Source: Pseudomonadota bacterium
Lineage (GTDB): Bacteria > Myxococcota_A > Polyangia > Polyangiales > JAKSBK01
Assembly (NCBI GenBank): GCA_022361155.1
Contig: JAKSBK010000147.1
Span: forward strand, 1 to 37,771
DNA length: 37,771 nucleotides
Direction: 5' to 3'
In this document: one piece after another, positions 16,955-25,446 of the stretch
Position numbering within the stretch: the first letter of the stretch is position 1
How the letters are laid out: the number at the start of each line of letters is the position of its first letter
Translations under genes and position numbers: made by a program
The notes under the pieces: model-generated
What the model was told of the DNA's origin: nothing
Databases searched by the model: none
The model's input: the letters and a program-made list of their open reading frames with translations, nothing else

Positions 16955-19129
16955 ATGCCTCTTGCAGGTGCGCCCTTATCCGCAGAGAATTGCTTCGTGG
17001 AGCCGGTGCCGCGTCTGACCCTTTCACCCGCACTCGCGCTGGCGCTGGCTGCGACCCCAATCGTCGGTGCATGCGAAGAGCCCCAGAACGGTGGGGAAGC
17101 CGCCGCCGCGGACCAGAACGGCGACGCCACGCGAAAACCCGAAGAAGCCGCAGAGGCTGTAGCCTGGAGGCGCTTCGCAAGCGCGCACCGGGGCAACCGT
17201 TACGTCCCTCGCTTGTACCGAAAGACTCCGAGCCAGTCAGGAAGCAAGCGTCGGCTTCAGGAGTTCCGCGATTACCGCATTGCACGCGAAGCGGTACTCC
17301 GAAACAGCGCGTCCGAGACGCTCCTCGATAGCTACAGCGAAGACAAGCTCGACGATCTCGAACAGCGCGCGTACGTGCTCCAATTCCTGGAACGACGGCT
17401 GGCGCGCTCCCTGTATCCCAGTCACGAGCAGCAGCTCAGGCTGCAAGGAATGCAGCACGAACTCGCGCTACTGAAGCGGCAGGCCGATTCGGTGCGCCGG
17501 CAGCGGAGCACGCTCAAGCGCCAACCACGCAAGGCGAAGCGCCGTGCGCATGAGTCCGAGCCGCAGCAAGCCACCGCGATCCGACGACCTCGGAGCGTGT
17601 GTCTGGTGGACTCGTACGGCTTGGTACGTTGCGTGGTGGAGTCGCGACTAAGCGACGCGTTCATGAGTGGCCACTGGGAAGGTGGCAAATGGAGAATCGA
17701 CGCCACGGACGAGGCTCGCGCGTACGACGTCGTGCATCGCCTCGATTACCTGGACTTTGCGTGGGAGGCTCAGGCGCAGCGCAACACGCGCGTGGGTTGT
17801 CAAAACGGAGCTTGGCTGTCCGTCGACACCTACGGTCCGGGCGCACGGGAAGCCAGTGACCCTGCCCTGCCGTCCACGACGGAGATGCGTTGGATGCTGT
17901 GGGCGTGTCGCAGCTTCGGAAGCCAAACCAGGCGAAGCACTCGGCAGAGCGTACCGGGCTCGGCTGCTGGCCTCGGCGGAAGCGACCCCGGCTGGACCCG
18001 GAGCACGATCGAGCTGCTGCAGCGCGAGCTCGAGGCTTGCAAGGACGACGAAAGCGGCTCCGCCACCATCGAGGCCCGATCGAAGCCAGGAGCGGTCAAC
18101 GTTTTGGCCGTACTGAGCAGCGAGCTACCCAACGCGGCCAAGCGTGCGACCCGCCCGCAGATCGAAGCGGCCCGTGATCGCGCTACGGCACTGCAAGCGC
18201 GGATGCGCGCGCTACGCGAGGAACGCATTGCAGCCGAGCTGGAAGCCTCGGCGGTCGACCAAACCAGAGCAGCGAAAGGCGCGGAAATACAGGCATTGGC
18301 GGCGAAACAGCGGGCCGAGCAAGCGGCCGCCCGTACTGCCGTAGATGCTGCCGTTCCGGCTGGGCGCGGCCAAGCACCGGCAGCGCCTACCCAGCCGGAA
18401 GGGGCGGCGGGCGAGGAAAGAGCTCCGAGCCCCGACGAGCTCGAAAAGACGGCAAACGCCGCCGTGTCGCGCTCGGACGACGCCTGGCGCAAGGCCCGCG
18501 GCGCAACCCGGCGCGCCAAGGCGGTGGCCAAGCGCGCCCGCAGGGCGCGGGCCCAAGCCCGGACCGTGGCCAAGCGCGCGGGCATCGATCATCTGCCGCC
18601 TCCACCCCAGCTCGGGGTGTTGCCCGGTGCCGACTGTGCTAGCCGCCGGCGGCACTTCGATTGGTTCACCAGGCGCTGCGACGGGCGCAACGGCTGGGAA
18701 CGGCCCGGTGACCTTTGCCACGATCTGTTGCGGCGCAAGCAGCGCTGCTTCGACGGTGCGTCGTACGCGAGAAGCAGCCAAGAGTGGCGGCTTTGCGAAC
18801 CCCCCCTGCTGCCGGATTCCAGCCTGCTCGCGCAACGCTGTAAGGCACGCTCCGCCGAGCGCAGCGTGGCCGAGGGTGTGGACTCGGCCTGCGACTCCCG
18901 CGACGCCCCCCTTGCCAAGATGACCGGCGCGCCCGAGCCGTGCCGCGATCCTGGCCAACCGCCCCCAGCTGGATCGGATTGCCGCGTGGCAAGAGCCCCG
19001 CCGCCCGCAAAGGGCCAGGCCTCACTCCCGTCACCCGATCTGATCGCCCTGGGCCCTGTGCAGGTGCTCGACGGCTTCGGTTTGCAGGGGCTTGGCCTAC
19101 CGGACTCGCCCCACCGCCCCAAGCCGTAG
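16955..19129 (+). CDS. Large putative lipoprotein of unknown function
   Basis: About 724 aa; not recognised. The N-terminus has a hydrophobic segment (LSPALALALAATP) ending in a lipobox-like IVGAC, so it is probably lipid-anchored. Then come an acidic/Ala-rich linker, an Arg-rich region predicted helical (residues about 80-210), and a middle part with conserved-looking Trp and Cys. A long Ala/Arg/Glu coiled-coil-like stretch (about 400-590) follows. The C-terminal region is Cys-rich (DCASRRRHFDWFTRRCDGRNGWERPGD.. type spacing). Starts at GTG 16931, ATG 16955 and GTG 16997 are all possible; a start near 16955-16997 gives the most compact signal peptide. Codon usage and GC look like the neighbours. 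Confidence 0.7.
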   Translation: MPLAGAPLSAENCFVEPVPRLTLSPALALALAATPIVGACEEPQNGGEAAAADQNGDATRKPEEAAEAVAWRRFASAHRGNRYVPRLYRKTPSQSGSKRRLQEFRDYRIAREAVLRNSASETLLDSYSEDKLDDLEQRAYVLQFLERRLARSLYPSHEQQLRLQGMQHELALLKRQADSVRRQRSTLKRQPRKAKRRAHESEPQQATAIRRPRSVCLVDSYGLVRCVVESRLSDAFMSGHWEGGKWRIDATDEARAYDVVHRLDYLDFAWEAQAQRNTRVGCQNGAWLSVDTYGPGAREASDPALPSTTEMRWMLWACRSFGSQTRRSTRQSVPGSAAGLGGSDPGWTRSTIELLQRELEACKDDESGSATIEARSKPGAVNVLAVLSSELPNAAKRATRPQIEAARDRATALQARMRALREERIAAELEASAVDQTRAAKGAEIQALAAKQRAEQAAARTAVDAAVPAGRGQAPAAPTQPEGAAGEERAPSPDELEKTANAAVSRSDDAWRKARGATRRAKAVAKRARRARAQARTVAKRAGIDHLPPPPQLGVLPGADCASRRRHFDWFTRRCDGRNGWERPGDLCHDLLRRKQRCFDGASYARSSQEWRLCEPPLLPDSSLLAQRCKARSAERSVAEGVDSACDSRDAPLAKMTGAPEPCRDPGQPPPAGSDCRVARAPPPAKGQASLPSPDLIALGPVQVLDGFGLQGLGLPDSPHRPKP

Positions 19130-19336
19130 AGCCGGAGAGCTTGTCAAGTCCTTGGCACAGACAACCGCCAGCTACCCGCCGCCTACCACCTACCGCCTAC
19201 AAGGTTGGGCAAATATCCACGTGCCCGTTCCGTTTGTGTGGTATGGTGGGAGCAGATAGGTGTTTGTAGCACTGCTGGCAAGGCCATGTAGTACTGGTTT
19301 AGCCTAGGTGTTGTTAAGCAAACGTTTAGGAGTCGT

Positions 19337-20782
19337 GTGAGTCGAGAGAAGAACCTCGGCCTCCTTGGGGGGCCCAACAACGCCACCCGCGCCGCGATCG
19401 CCATCGAAACGAGTGGCGCGACCTCGGACGAGACCCCCCAAGACATGGCACCCGCTGCACCGCCGGCGCCGGTGCGCGTTTCGGCAAGAAAGCTGATCGT
19501 CCTGATGGTGACCCAACCCGGCTCGGGTTTCGACACGAAAGCCACCCTGGACGACGAGAACACGCTGGCGCTGCTGGCTTCGAGCTCGCTGCATGCACTG
19601 CAGCAGCTGCAGGCGTCGCACGTCGACGTGGTGGTCTCGAACCAGGCTGGCAACGAAGCCGTAGCCCTGCTCGAAACCGTACGCTACCGCTGGCCCGAAG
19701 CCCTGCGGGTCTTGTACCTCGATGAGCCGGACATCGAGGTGCTCTCGGGCGCCGTGAACCGTGCGGCCGTGCACTACACGCTGCGCAGCGACGTAGGGGC
19801 GCAAGCGCTCAAGCAGTGCCTGCACTCGTTGCTCAGCAGGGTACGCCCCGCAGGTAAGCCGGTCGCTCCAGAGCGATACGAGCCGCTTGCGCCGCGGTCA
19901 GAGCCGCAGGAACGCGAACGCCGGCCCGACGCCGGCCTGTGGCGGCGCAGGTATCCCAACGCAGCGGAAGTCATGGCGGAGGCCACAGAGCGCACGCAGC
20001 GCATGGACGACTCCGTTGCGATCGGGCGCGAGCCGGGCAATCAAGCAGCGCAATCCAGTCCAGATAGTGGCAACCTGGGTACTCGCTTCTCGCGCGCGGT
20101 TCGGGGACTGTATTGCGTCTACCAGCCGATCGTGTGCTGGTCCCGTCGAAGGGTCTACGGATACGAGGCGCTCTGCCGATCTCCCGAACCTACGCTTGCG
20201 AGTCCCGGTGCCTTGTTCGATCTCGGAGAGCGACTGGATCGGGTGGCCGAAATTGGACGAGCCGTCCGCGGCAAGGCGGGCGCACCGTTGGCGAAACAAC
20301 CCCCGGATCGTCTGCTTTTCATCAACGTGCACACCAAAGAGCTCCTCGACGAAACACTGTTCGCACCCGACTCGCCTCTGGCGCCGATCAGCACTCGGGT
20401 CGTCGTGGAGTTGACCGAACGAGCTCCCCTCGAGGACGTCGAGGACGTGAGCGAGCGCATCGCGGCGTTGCGCAAGCTGGGGTTCCGCATCGCGCTTGAC
20501 GATATCGGCGCCGGGTATGCAGGCCTCAACTGCCTGGCGTTGGTCAAGCCGGACATCGTGAAGCTCGACATGGCGTTGGTGAGGGACGTAGAGCAGATCG
20601 CCACCAAACAACGGGTGATCTCCATGTTGACGGAGCTCTGCTCGGACCTGCGGATTCCTGTTGTGGCAGAAGGTGTGGAGACGGCGGCCGAGCGCGACGC
20701 CTTGCTCGCTCTGGGTTGCGACTTGCTTCAGGGCGACCTGTTCGCAAAGCCGGGCCCGGGCATGCCCGAGCCCACGCTCTAG
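19337..20782 (+). CDS. Cyclic-di-GMP phosphodiesterase (EAL) with N-terminal pseudo-receiver domain
   Basis: 481 aa. Residues about 51-170 form a receiver-like fold (KLIVLMV..VDVVVSNQAG..VLYLDE). The phospho-acceptor position is Asn102 instead of Asp and the acidic pocket is missing, so it is probably not phosphorylated. A Pro/Arg-rich linker leads to an EAL domain (about 255-475) with the full catalytic set: E277 (EAL), N330, E358, D388-D389 (DDIGAG), K409, E445 (EGVET), Q465. It should therefore hydrolyse c-di-GMP to pGpG. GTG start with TAGGAG four bases upstream. An HDOD signalling gene follows two genes downstream. Confidence 0.9.
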   Translation: MSREKNLGLLGGPNNATRAAIAIETSGATSDETPQDMAPAAPPAPVRVSARKLIVLMVTQPGSGFDTKATLDDENTLALLASSSLHALQQLQASHVDVVVSNQAGNEAVALLETVRYRWPEALRVLYLDEPDIEVLSGAVNRAAVHYTLRSDVGAQALKQCLHSLLSRVRPAGKPVAPERYEPLAPRSEPQERERRPDAGLWRRRYPNAAEVMAEATERTQRMDDSVAIGREPGNQAAQSSPDSGNLGTRFSRAVRGLYCVYQPIVCWSRRRVYGYEALCRSPEPTLASPGALFDLGERLDRVAEIGRAVRGKAGAPLAKQPPDRLLFINVHTKELLDETLFAPDSPLAPISTRVVVELTERAPLEDVEDVSERIAALRKLGFRIALDDIGAGYAGLNCLALVKPDIVKLDMALVRDVEQIATKQRVISMLTELCSDLRIPVVAEGVETAAERDALLALGCDLLQGDLFAKPGPGMPEPTL

Positions 20783-20992
20783 CCCGCATCGGTCACCAGC
20801 CTCCGGCCCACTCGACCGATCCGCCCGCCCTGGCAGCCGCGTCCTCGTCTCCAGAGCATCCTCCGGGATCGCAGGAGCGAAGCGACGAGAACTCCGATAG
20901 CGTTGACTATGCCTCCGGTGCCTCGACTGCGGATCGGCCGCCATCGCAGGCGCCTCGACCGAGTGACCTCGAAGTTGGTGACCGATGCGGGC
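20782..20992. repeat. 211-bp fold-back element C
   Basis: Perfect 17-base inverted repeats: GCCCGCATCGGTCACCA at 20782-20798 and its complement at 20976-20992. The next 30 bases inward still match at about 20 of 30 positions, and weaker pairing continues toward the centre. The left end begins on the last base of the EAL gene's stop codon. No transposase is seen. The remaining 214 bases to the next gene show nothing recognisable. Confidence 0.7.
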
Positions 20993-21206
20993 CAGGCGAA
21001 CCACACCTACTCCTACGTACATTGGCCCGCGATAGCCTACGGCGGTCTAGGGTCGGCTGGAGGGGGCTGGAGGGGCTCACCGCGGTGGCTGGCGGCTGCG
21101 CCCCCACCAGGGCTGTGCGGTTCACAACTGTCTCCACGTGTCGTTGAAGCAGAGGTAACGGTTCACCGGGGCCTGAACGGTTGCAGCACAGGGCCCGGAA
21201 CCTGCA

Positions 21207-22277
21207 ATGACCAGCCCCAAGATATCGAAGGACACTGCCTCGGACACGGGCTGGCTCGTTCCGGACTCGGGCTGCCGGCAGCGCGATCTGCCCAGTGCGC
21301 TGAAGGCGGTCCGAGAACAACAGCGCCCCGTGCGGGAATTGGGGATCGATCTGAGAAAGGCACACCTGACCGGCGCCGAGCTTGCGGGGATTGACCTGTC
21401 GCATTGCGACTTGTCTGGAGCCGAGCTCAGCGATGTCGATCTGAGCAGCGCCACGCTCGTGGGCGCGCGGCTCGTGGGAGCCACGTTGTTTCGGGCCAAG
21501 CTGCGCAACTGCAACCTCATGGCCGCTGATCTGAGGCAGGCGGTGCTCAATCAGTGCGATGCCGAACACGCGAACTTCGGGCATGCGAACCTCACTGGTG
21601 CGCAGCTGTTCGAAGCGAATCTACCCGCGGTCACTTTGGTCAATGCGAAGCTGCACGGTTGCGACCTTCGGTGTGCGCACCTGCGCGCTGCCCTGCTGCG
21701 GGGCGCGGAGCTCGCGCAAGCAGATCTCTCGCGGACCGATCTCGCAGCTTGCGACCTAGAGCAATGTCGCGTGGACAACGCGAGCTTCACGGACGCAAAG
21801 CTCGACGGGGCTCGCGTGCGAGGCATGGCCGGCTACGAGACCGCATGCTGGATCGGCACGCGCGTTCCCAGCGTAGACTTCTGTGGCGCCTACTTGTTCC
21901 GCCGCTTTCTCATGGACCAGAACTACCTGCACGAGTTCAGGAGTCGGAACCGGTTCACACGCATCATGTACTGGCTGTGGCTGGTGACCTCGGACTGCGG
22001 TCGTAGTTTCGTCCGCTGGAGTGTGCTCACCGCGTTCATCGCGATCGGATATGGGTTCCTCTACACGAAGGTGTCGGTCGATTTCGGAGATTATCAAACC
22101 ACGCTGTCGCCCTACTACTACAGCCTTGTAACACTAACCACGCTGGGATACGGCGATGCAGTGCCCGCGTCGATGGCCGCGCAGCTTGTCGCGATGAGCG
22201 AGGCGCTGCTCGGCTACGTCCTGCTAGGTGGCTTACTCAGCATTCTGTCCAACAAGCTCGCGAGACGGGCTGACTAA
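21207..22277 (+). CDS. Pentapeptide-repeat protein fused to a two-TM potassium-type ion channel
   Basis: 356 aa. Residues about 45-205 are tandem pentapeptide repeats of the A(D/N)LXX type (LTGAELAGIDLSHCDLSGAEL..), expected to form a right-handed quadrilateral beta-helix. Residues 255-350 hold two membrane helices (WSVLTAFIAIGYGFLY and LVAMSEALLGYVLLGGLLS). They flank a pore helix and the selectivity filter TTLGYGD (311-317), which is the K+-channel signature. Pentapeptide repeats linked to such channels are known in bacteria, but their ligand is not. The start ATG has only a weak ribosome site. It is followed after 14 bases by the HDOD gene, so the two form an operon. Confidence 0.92.
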   Translation: MTSPKISKDTASDTGWLVPDSGCRQRDLPSALKAVREQQRPVRELGIDLRKAHLTGAELAGIDLSHCDLSGAELSDVDLSSATLVGARLVGATLFRAKLRNCNLMAADLRQAVLNQCDAEHANFGHANLTGAQLFEANLPAVTLVNAKLHGCDLRCAHLRAALLRGAELAQADLSRTDLAACDLEQCRVDNASFTDAKLDGARVRGMAGYETACWIGTRVPSVDFCGAYLFRRFLMDQNYLHEFRSRNRFTRIMYWLWLVTSDCGRSFVRWSVLTAFIAIGYGFLYTKVSVDFGDYQTTLSPYYYSLVTLTTLGYGDAVPASMAAQLVAMSEALLGYVLLGGLLSILSNKLARRAD

Positions 22278-22291
22278 GGGTCAACTGAACC

Positions 22292-23143
22292 ATGTTCGAG
22301 TTTCTGCGTCGCAAGCGCATCGATCCACGGCGTGAGCTCCAACGGGTGCTCGGGTCTTACGAGCTGCCATCGTTTCCGGCACTGCTGAATCGGGCGCTGG
22401 ATAGGCTACGCGATCCAGATTCGAGCCTCGGCGAGGTCGCGAAACTAATCGAAAGCGACCCGGGGTTGAGCCAGAAGCTCATCAGCCTGGTCAACTCCAG
22501 CGCCTATGCACTGCGCAACCCGGTACGCAACGTGACTCACGCCGCTTCCATGCTGGGGCGCGCCCAGCTCGAAGCGCATTTGCTGTCCGCTGCAGTACGT
22601 GGTGTCCTCGACCGGACGACGGAGCAGACGGGTCAACAGCGGCGTCGTTTTTGGCTGTCGGCCACCCGGCGGGCCGCGGCCGCGCGAGCGTTCGCTGCGG
22701 AGCTCCATCCGGCAACCCAGAGCGAGAGCTTCACGGCCGCGTTGCTGCAAGACATGGCGGTGCCGCTCATCCTACAGCATCGGAATCCGACCTACGGGCA
22801 GCTCCTCGAAAGGGCGCAGCAAGGCGAGCTGGCCGTGTGGGAGCTCGAGCGGGAGGCCTACGGTTGGGATCACGGCGATGTTGCATCCTGGCTATGCAAC
22901 GAGTGGAGCTTCCCCGAAGCTCTGGCTTCAGCCATCGCCAGCCATCATGCGGAGATCGGCACCGAGGGCGGGCTGGCCGCCGTGCAGCTGGCTGCCTTGC
23001 TCCTGGACGGCGACGATGCCAGCGACGAGGAGCACCTGGTGCAAGTCGCGCAAGAAGCGTGCGGGCTAGCCAGTGAACGAACGCTCGCGCTTCTCGATCG
23101 GTGCCGCTCCGAGGCCGACGAGCTCGCTCGCTTGCTCACGTGA
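22292..23143 (+). CDS. HDOD-domain signalling protein
   Basis: 283 aa. The N-terminal two-thirds is an HDOD domain (LPSFPALLNRALDRLRDPDSSLGEVAKLIESDPGLSQKLISLVNSSAY, then ASMLGRAQLEAHLLS). HDOD proteins are HD-fold signalling partners without the full metal-binding HD set, often linked to chemotaxis, c-di-GMP and natural transformation control. The C-terminal 100 residues (YGWDHGDVASWLCNEWSFPEALASAIASHH) complete the family pattern. It is cotranscribed with the ion-channel fusion upstream and lies near the EAL gene, suggesting a small signalling cluster. Confidence 0.92.
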   Translation: MFEFLRRKRIDPRRELQRVLGSYELPSFPALLNRALDRLRDPDSSLGEVAKLIESDPGLSQKLISLVNSSAYALRNPVRNVTHAASMLGRAQLEAHLLSAAVRGVLDRTTEQTGQQRRRFWLSATRRAAAARAFAAELHPATQSESFTAALLQDMAVPLILQHRNPTYGQLLERAQQGELAVWELEREAYGWDHGDVASWLCNEWSFPEALASAIASHHAEIGTEGGLAAVQLAALLLDGDDASDEEHLVQVAQEACGLASERTLALLDRCRSEADELARLLT

Positions 23144-23267
23144 CCTTCCGGGCCAGGCCATTCCCACCTGTCCGCCTGCCCAGGCCCAAAAGGCCCGAAG
23201 CGCGTCGCCCCTGGAAAACCAGACGGAACCGGGCGCCGCGCCTCCGGACGCACGCAGGACCGATGGG

Positions 23268-23342
23268 GAGCCGCAACAGGGACCGGGACCCGGATCGGGA
23301 CCCGACGCTGACCCCGACCCCGCCCCGGATTCAGTCCCGACG
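23268..23342. repeat. Low-complexity GACCCGGATC-type sequence
   Basis: Between the convergent HDOD and sulfatase genes is an imperfect repeat of GGGACCCG/GACCCCG units. It resembles in style the low-complexity sequence at 27,690-27,900. No gene is seen in this 248-base gap. Confidence 0.4.
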
Positions 23343-23391
23343 TGCCACACGCCGAGACACGCCAGCGCTTGTCCGGTTGGGCGCTAGCCCG

Positions 23392-25446
23392 CTACCGAGT
23401 AACCGCAGGCTTGTGGTCGATGCGTGCCAGAGCCGTTTCGCAACGGCTGCGCGCAGTCGCATCGCCGGGGCCCCAGCGGCCGGCGTGGTAGTAGCGAAAG
23501 GCGGCTCCGGAGGGCCTGCTCGCATTCGCTTGACGCGTGCCAGCCTCCGACCCGCTCGGCTTGCCAGTTGATCTTGCGGTCTTGCGTTTGGTCAGGGGGC
23601 CCGTCCAGGAGCAGACATCGCCGTTTGGCAGGATAGCTCCCCGGCCGCCGCGGAGCGCAGCGAAGCTCAGCGGCCTCGCCCGCTCGTGCCGCTGGCCAAG
23701 CAGATCGATCCCATCGCGTCCGTCGAGCTTCACTCCCAGCGCGCCCCCGATCGTCGCGCGCACGTCTACAAGCCCGACGACGTCGTCGATGTCTTTGCCC
23801 TGCTTGGTCCGCCCCGGGAGCTTGATCCACAGGGGCACATGCAGGTTCTTTATCGTTGGCCGAGCATGGCCCCAATGTAGCCTCCCATCGGACCCCCTCT
23901 CGTCGAGCAGGCTCTCGCCGTGGTCCGAGGTCAGGAGGATGAGCGCCCGATCGTAGGCTCCCAGCTGGCGCAGTGCATCGAAGTAGCGCGCCAGGGTGTC
24001 CTCGGAGCTGCGCACGCGAGCCTCGTAAAGCAACCCGGTGAGCTTGCGGTGACAGGTCCGATCCTCCTGTGCCAGCTCGACCCGATCCTCACCCGAGCCC
24101 TTGCTGAAAGGAAAATGAACGATCATGCGCTCGCCCCGGGTAAGACCGACGCGTTTGGCGCAGCGCTCGATATCGGCGCGCTCGGCTCCCAAGCCCAGCC
24201 CTTTTTCGAGCGTCCGATCCCAGTAGGCCCGTGCGACGCTGCGGTACTCCTGAACGTCGTAGGCATGCAACAACTGGAAGACTGGCTCGGAAGGATACTT
24301 GCGGAACCAGCGCAAGGAGCGTTCGAGTGTTGGCCCAAGTGTATGGGTATGGAGCTTGGCCTCAGCGCGTAGCGGATCCCCGATCTGGCGCGTGCGCGAA
24401 CGACGCCGAGCGGCCAGCACCTGCAGCCCCTCCAGGTACAGGTCAAACCCCTGCGCGAAGCCCGGATGGCCGGATCGAAAGCCAAAGCGGGCACGCATCA
24501 AGCCGCCGCCCACGAAACCCAGTGTGGTGTAACCGGCATCCCGCAGGTTCGATACGAGTGACAGCACTTCGCCGCTCGCATGCTGCCCAATTGCACCAGG
24601 ACGCAAACCCGACAACAGCGTGGAGTGCGATTCCGAGGTCCCGGGGGAGGAGGTGTAGCAACGCCGGTAGCGTAGTGAATCGTCGTGGAACTGTTGAAGC
24701 GATGGCGGACGCGAGCTGCGCCCGTCCCATGAGTCTGCGCGCAGGCCGTCGAGGGAAATCAGAATCACCGGTGGATACGCTTCCGCCGTGCGACTGACCA
24801 GCACCGGCCACGTCAGTGCGAGGCCGCTATCTGCAGGACGCGCGACCAGTTTGAGCCGATCGCGGCGCTTGTCCTGGCAAAACGACTGCGGAAGGGGCAA
24901 GTCGTATCGAAAAAGGCGGTGGGGCTCGCGCGTGAAACGCACCGGATAGCTGCTGCCGCCCACCTCGATATCCAAGGTTGCGACCCGTTTCGCTCGCCAG
25001 GTACCGAAAAACCAGCCTCGCAACCAAGGCCGGACGAGCCCCTCACAGTCAAACGAGAACGTCGCCTGGTCACCCTGGATGACGGCTCCCAACGTCGCAC
25101 GCAGCTTGACCGCCGCTCCCGCGATTTTGCGGGAAGGCCCCGGCCTGATTGCGATGCGCCGATAGGACGAACGCGCTGCGCTGCCTGGGAGCGGTCGCAC
25201 AAGACGTAGCTGCTCGCCCCCAACCCGGGTGAAGCCAGGCAGCTTGTCGAGGAAGGCGCCAAAGCTGCCGGCACGCCGGAACTCCAGATCGACAGCGGAC
25301 AGCGCAGGCCGCGACGCAAGCTCCGGCTCGTGTTTCTTCGCACAGGCCGATGACACGACCCAACACACCAGACCGATCAGCGCCATGCGACCATGCGCTG
25401 AATAGCAGCGCCGGCGACCCGGACGGCGCCGCGGCAGCACCGCCAT
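23392..25446 (-). CDS. Sulfatase-fold (alkaline phosphatase superfamily) lipoprotein
   Basis: 684 aa. Signal sequence with lipobox VSSAC (lipidated Cys35), then a roughly 180-aa N-terminal domain with beta-rich character. The sulfatase domain starts at PPVILISLDGLRADSW (metal ligand D233) and includes SSPGTSESHSTLLSGLRP and LLTSDHGESL (metal-binding Asp-His). At the nucleophile site there is Thr270 (PGTSESH), not the Cys/Ser-x-Pro-x-Arg that is converted to formylglycine. It is therefore more likely a phosphotransferase or phosphodiesterase-like member than a classical sulfatase. Its ATG shares one base with the stop of the protease gene upstream (TGATG), so it is translationally coupled to it. 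Confidence 0.88.
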   Translation of the reverse strand: MAVLPRRRPGRRRCYSAHGRMALIGLVCWVVSSACAKKHEPELASRPALSAVDLEFRRAGSFGAFLDKLPGFTRVGGEQLRLVRPLPGSAARSSYRRIAIRPGPSRKIAGAAVKLRATLGAVIQGDQATFSFDCEGLVRPWLRGWFFGTWRAKRVATLDIEVGGSSYPVRFTREPHRLFRYDLPLPQSFCQDKRRDRLKLVARPADSGLALTWPVLVSRTAEAYPPVILISLDGLRADSWDGRSSRPPSLQQFHDDSLRYRRCYTSSPGTSESHSTLLSGLRPGAIGQHASGEVLSLVSNLRDAGYTTLGFVGGGLMRARFGFRSGHPGFAQGFDLYLEGLQVLAARRRSRTRQIGDPLRAEAKLHTHTLGPTLERSLRWFRKYPSEPVFQLLHAYDVQEYRSVARAYWDRTLEKGLGLGAERADIERCAKRVGLTRGERMIVHFPFSKGSGEDRVELAQEDRTCHRKLTGLLYEARVRSSEDTLARYFDALRQLGAYDRALILLTSDHGESLLDERGSDGRLHWGHARPTIKNLHVPLWIKLPGRTKQGKDIDDVVGLVDVRATIGGALGVKLDGRDGIDLLGQRHERARPLSFAALRGGRGAILPNGDVCSWTGPLTKRKTARSTGKPSGSEAGTRQANASRPSGAAFRYYHAGRWGPGDATARSRCETALARIDHKPAVTR

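Noticed and set aside
20903-21394. Plus-strand 163-codon frame between the EAL and channel genes
   Set aside because: Overlaps fold-back element C and the true start of the channel gene in another frame; no domain.
23392-25446. Formylglycine-dependent sulfatase
   Set aside because: The fold is right but the nucleophile region is PGTSESH, without the C/S-x-P-x-R modification motif.
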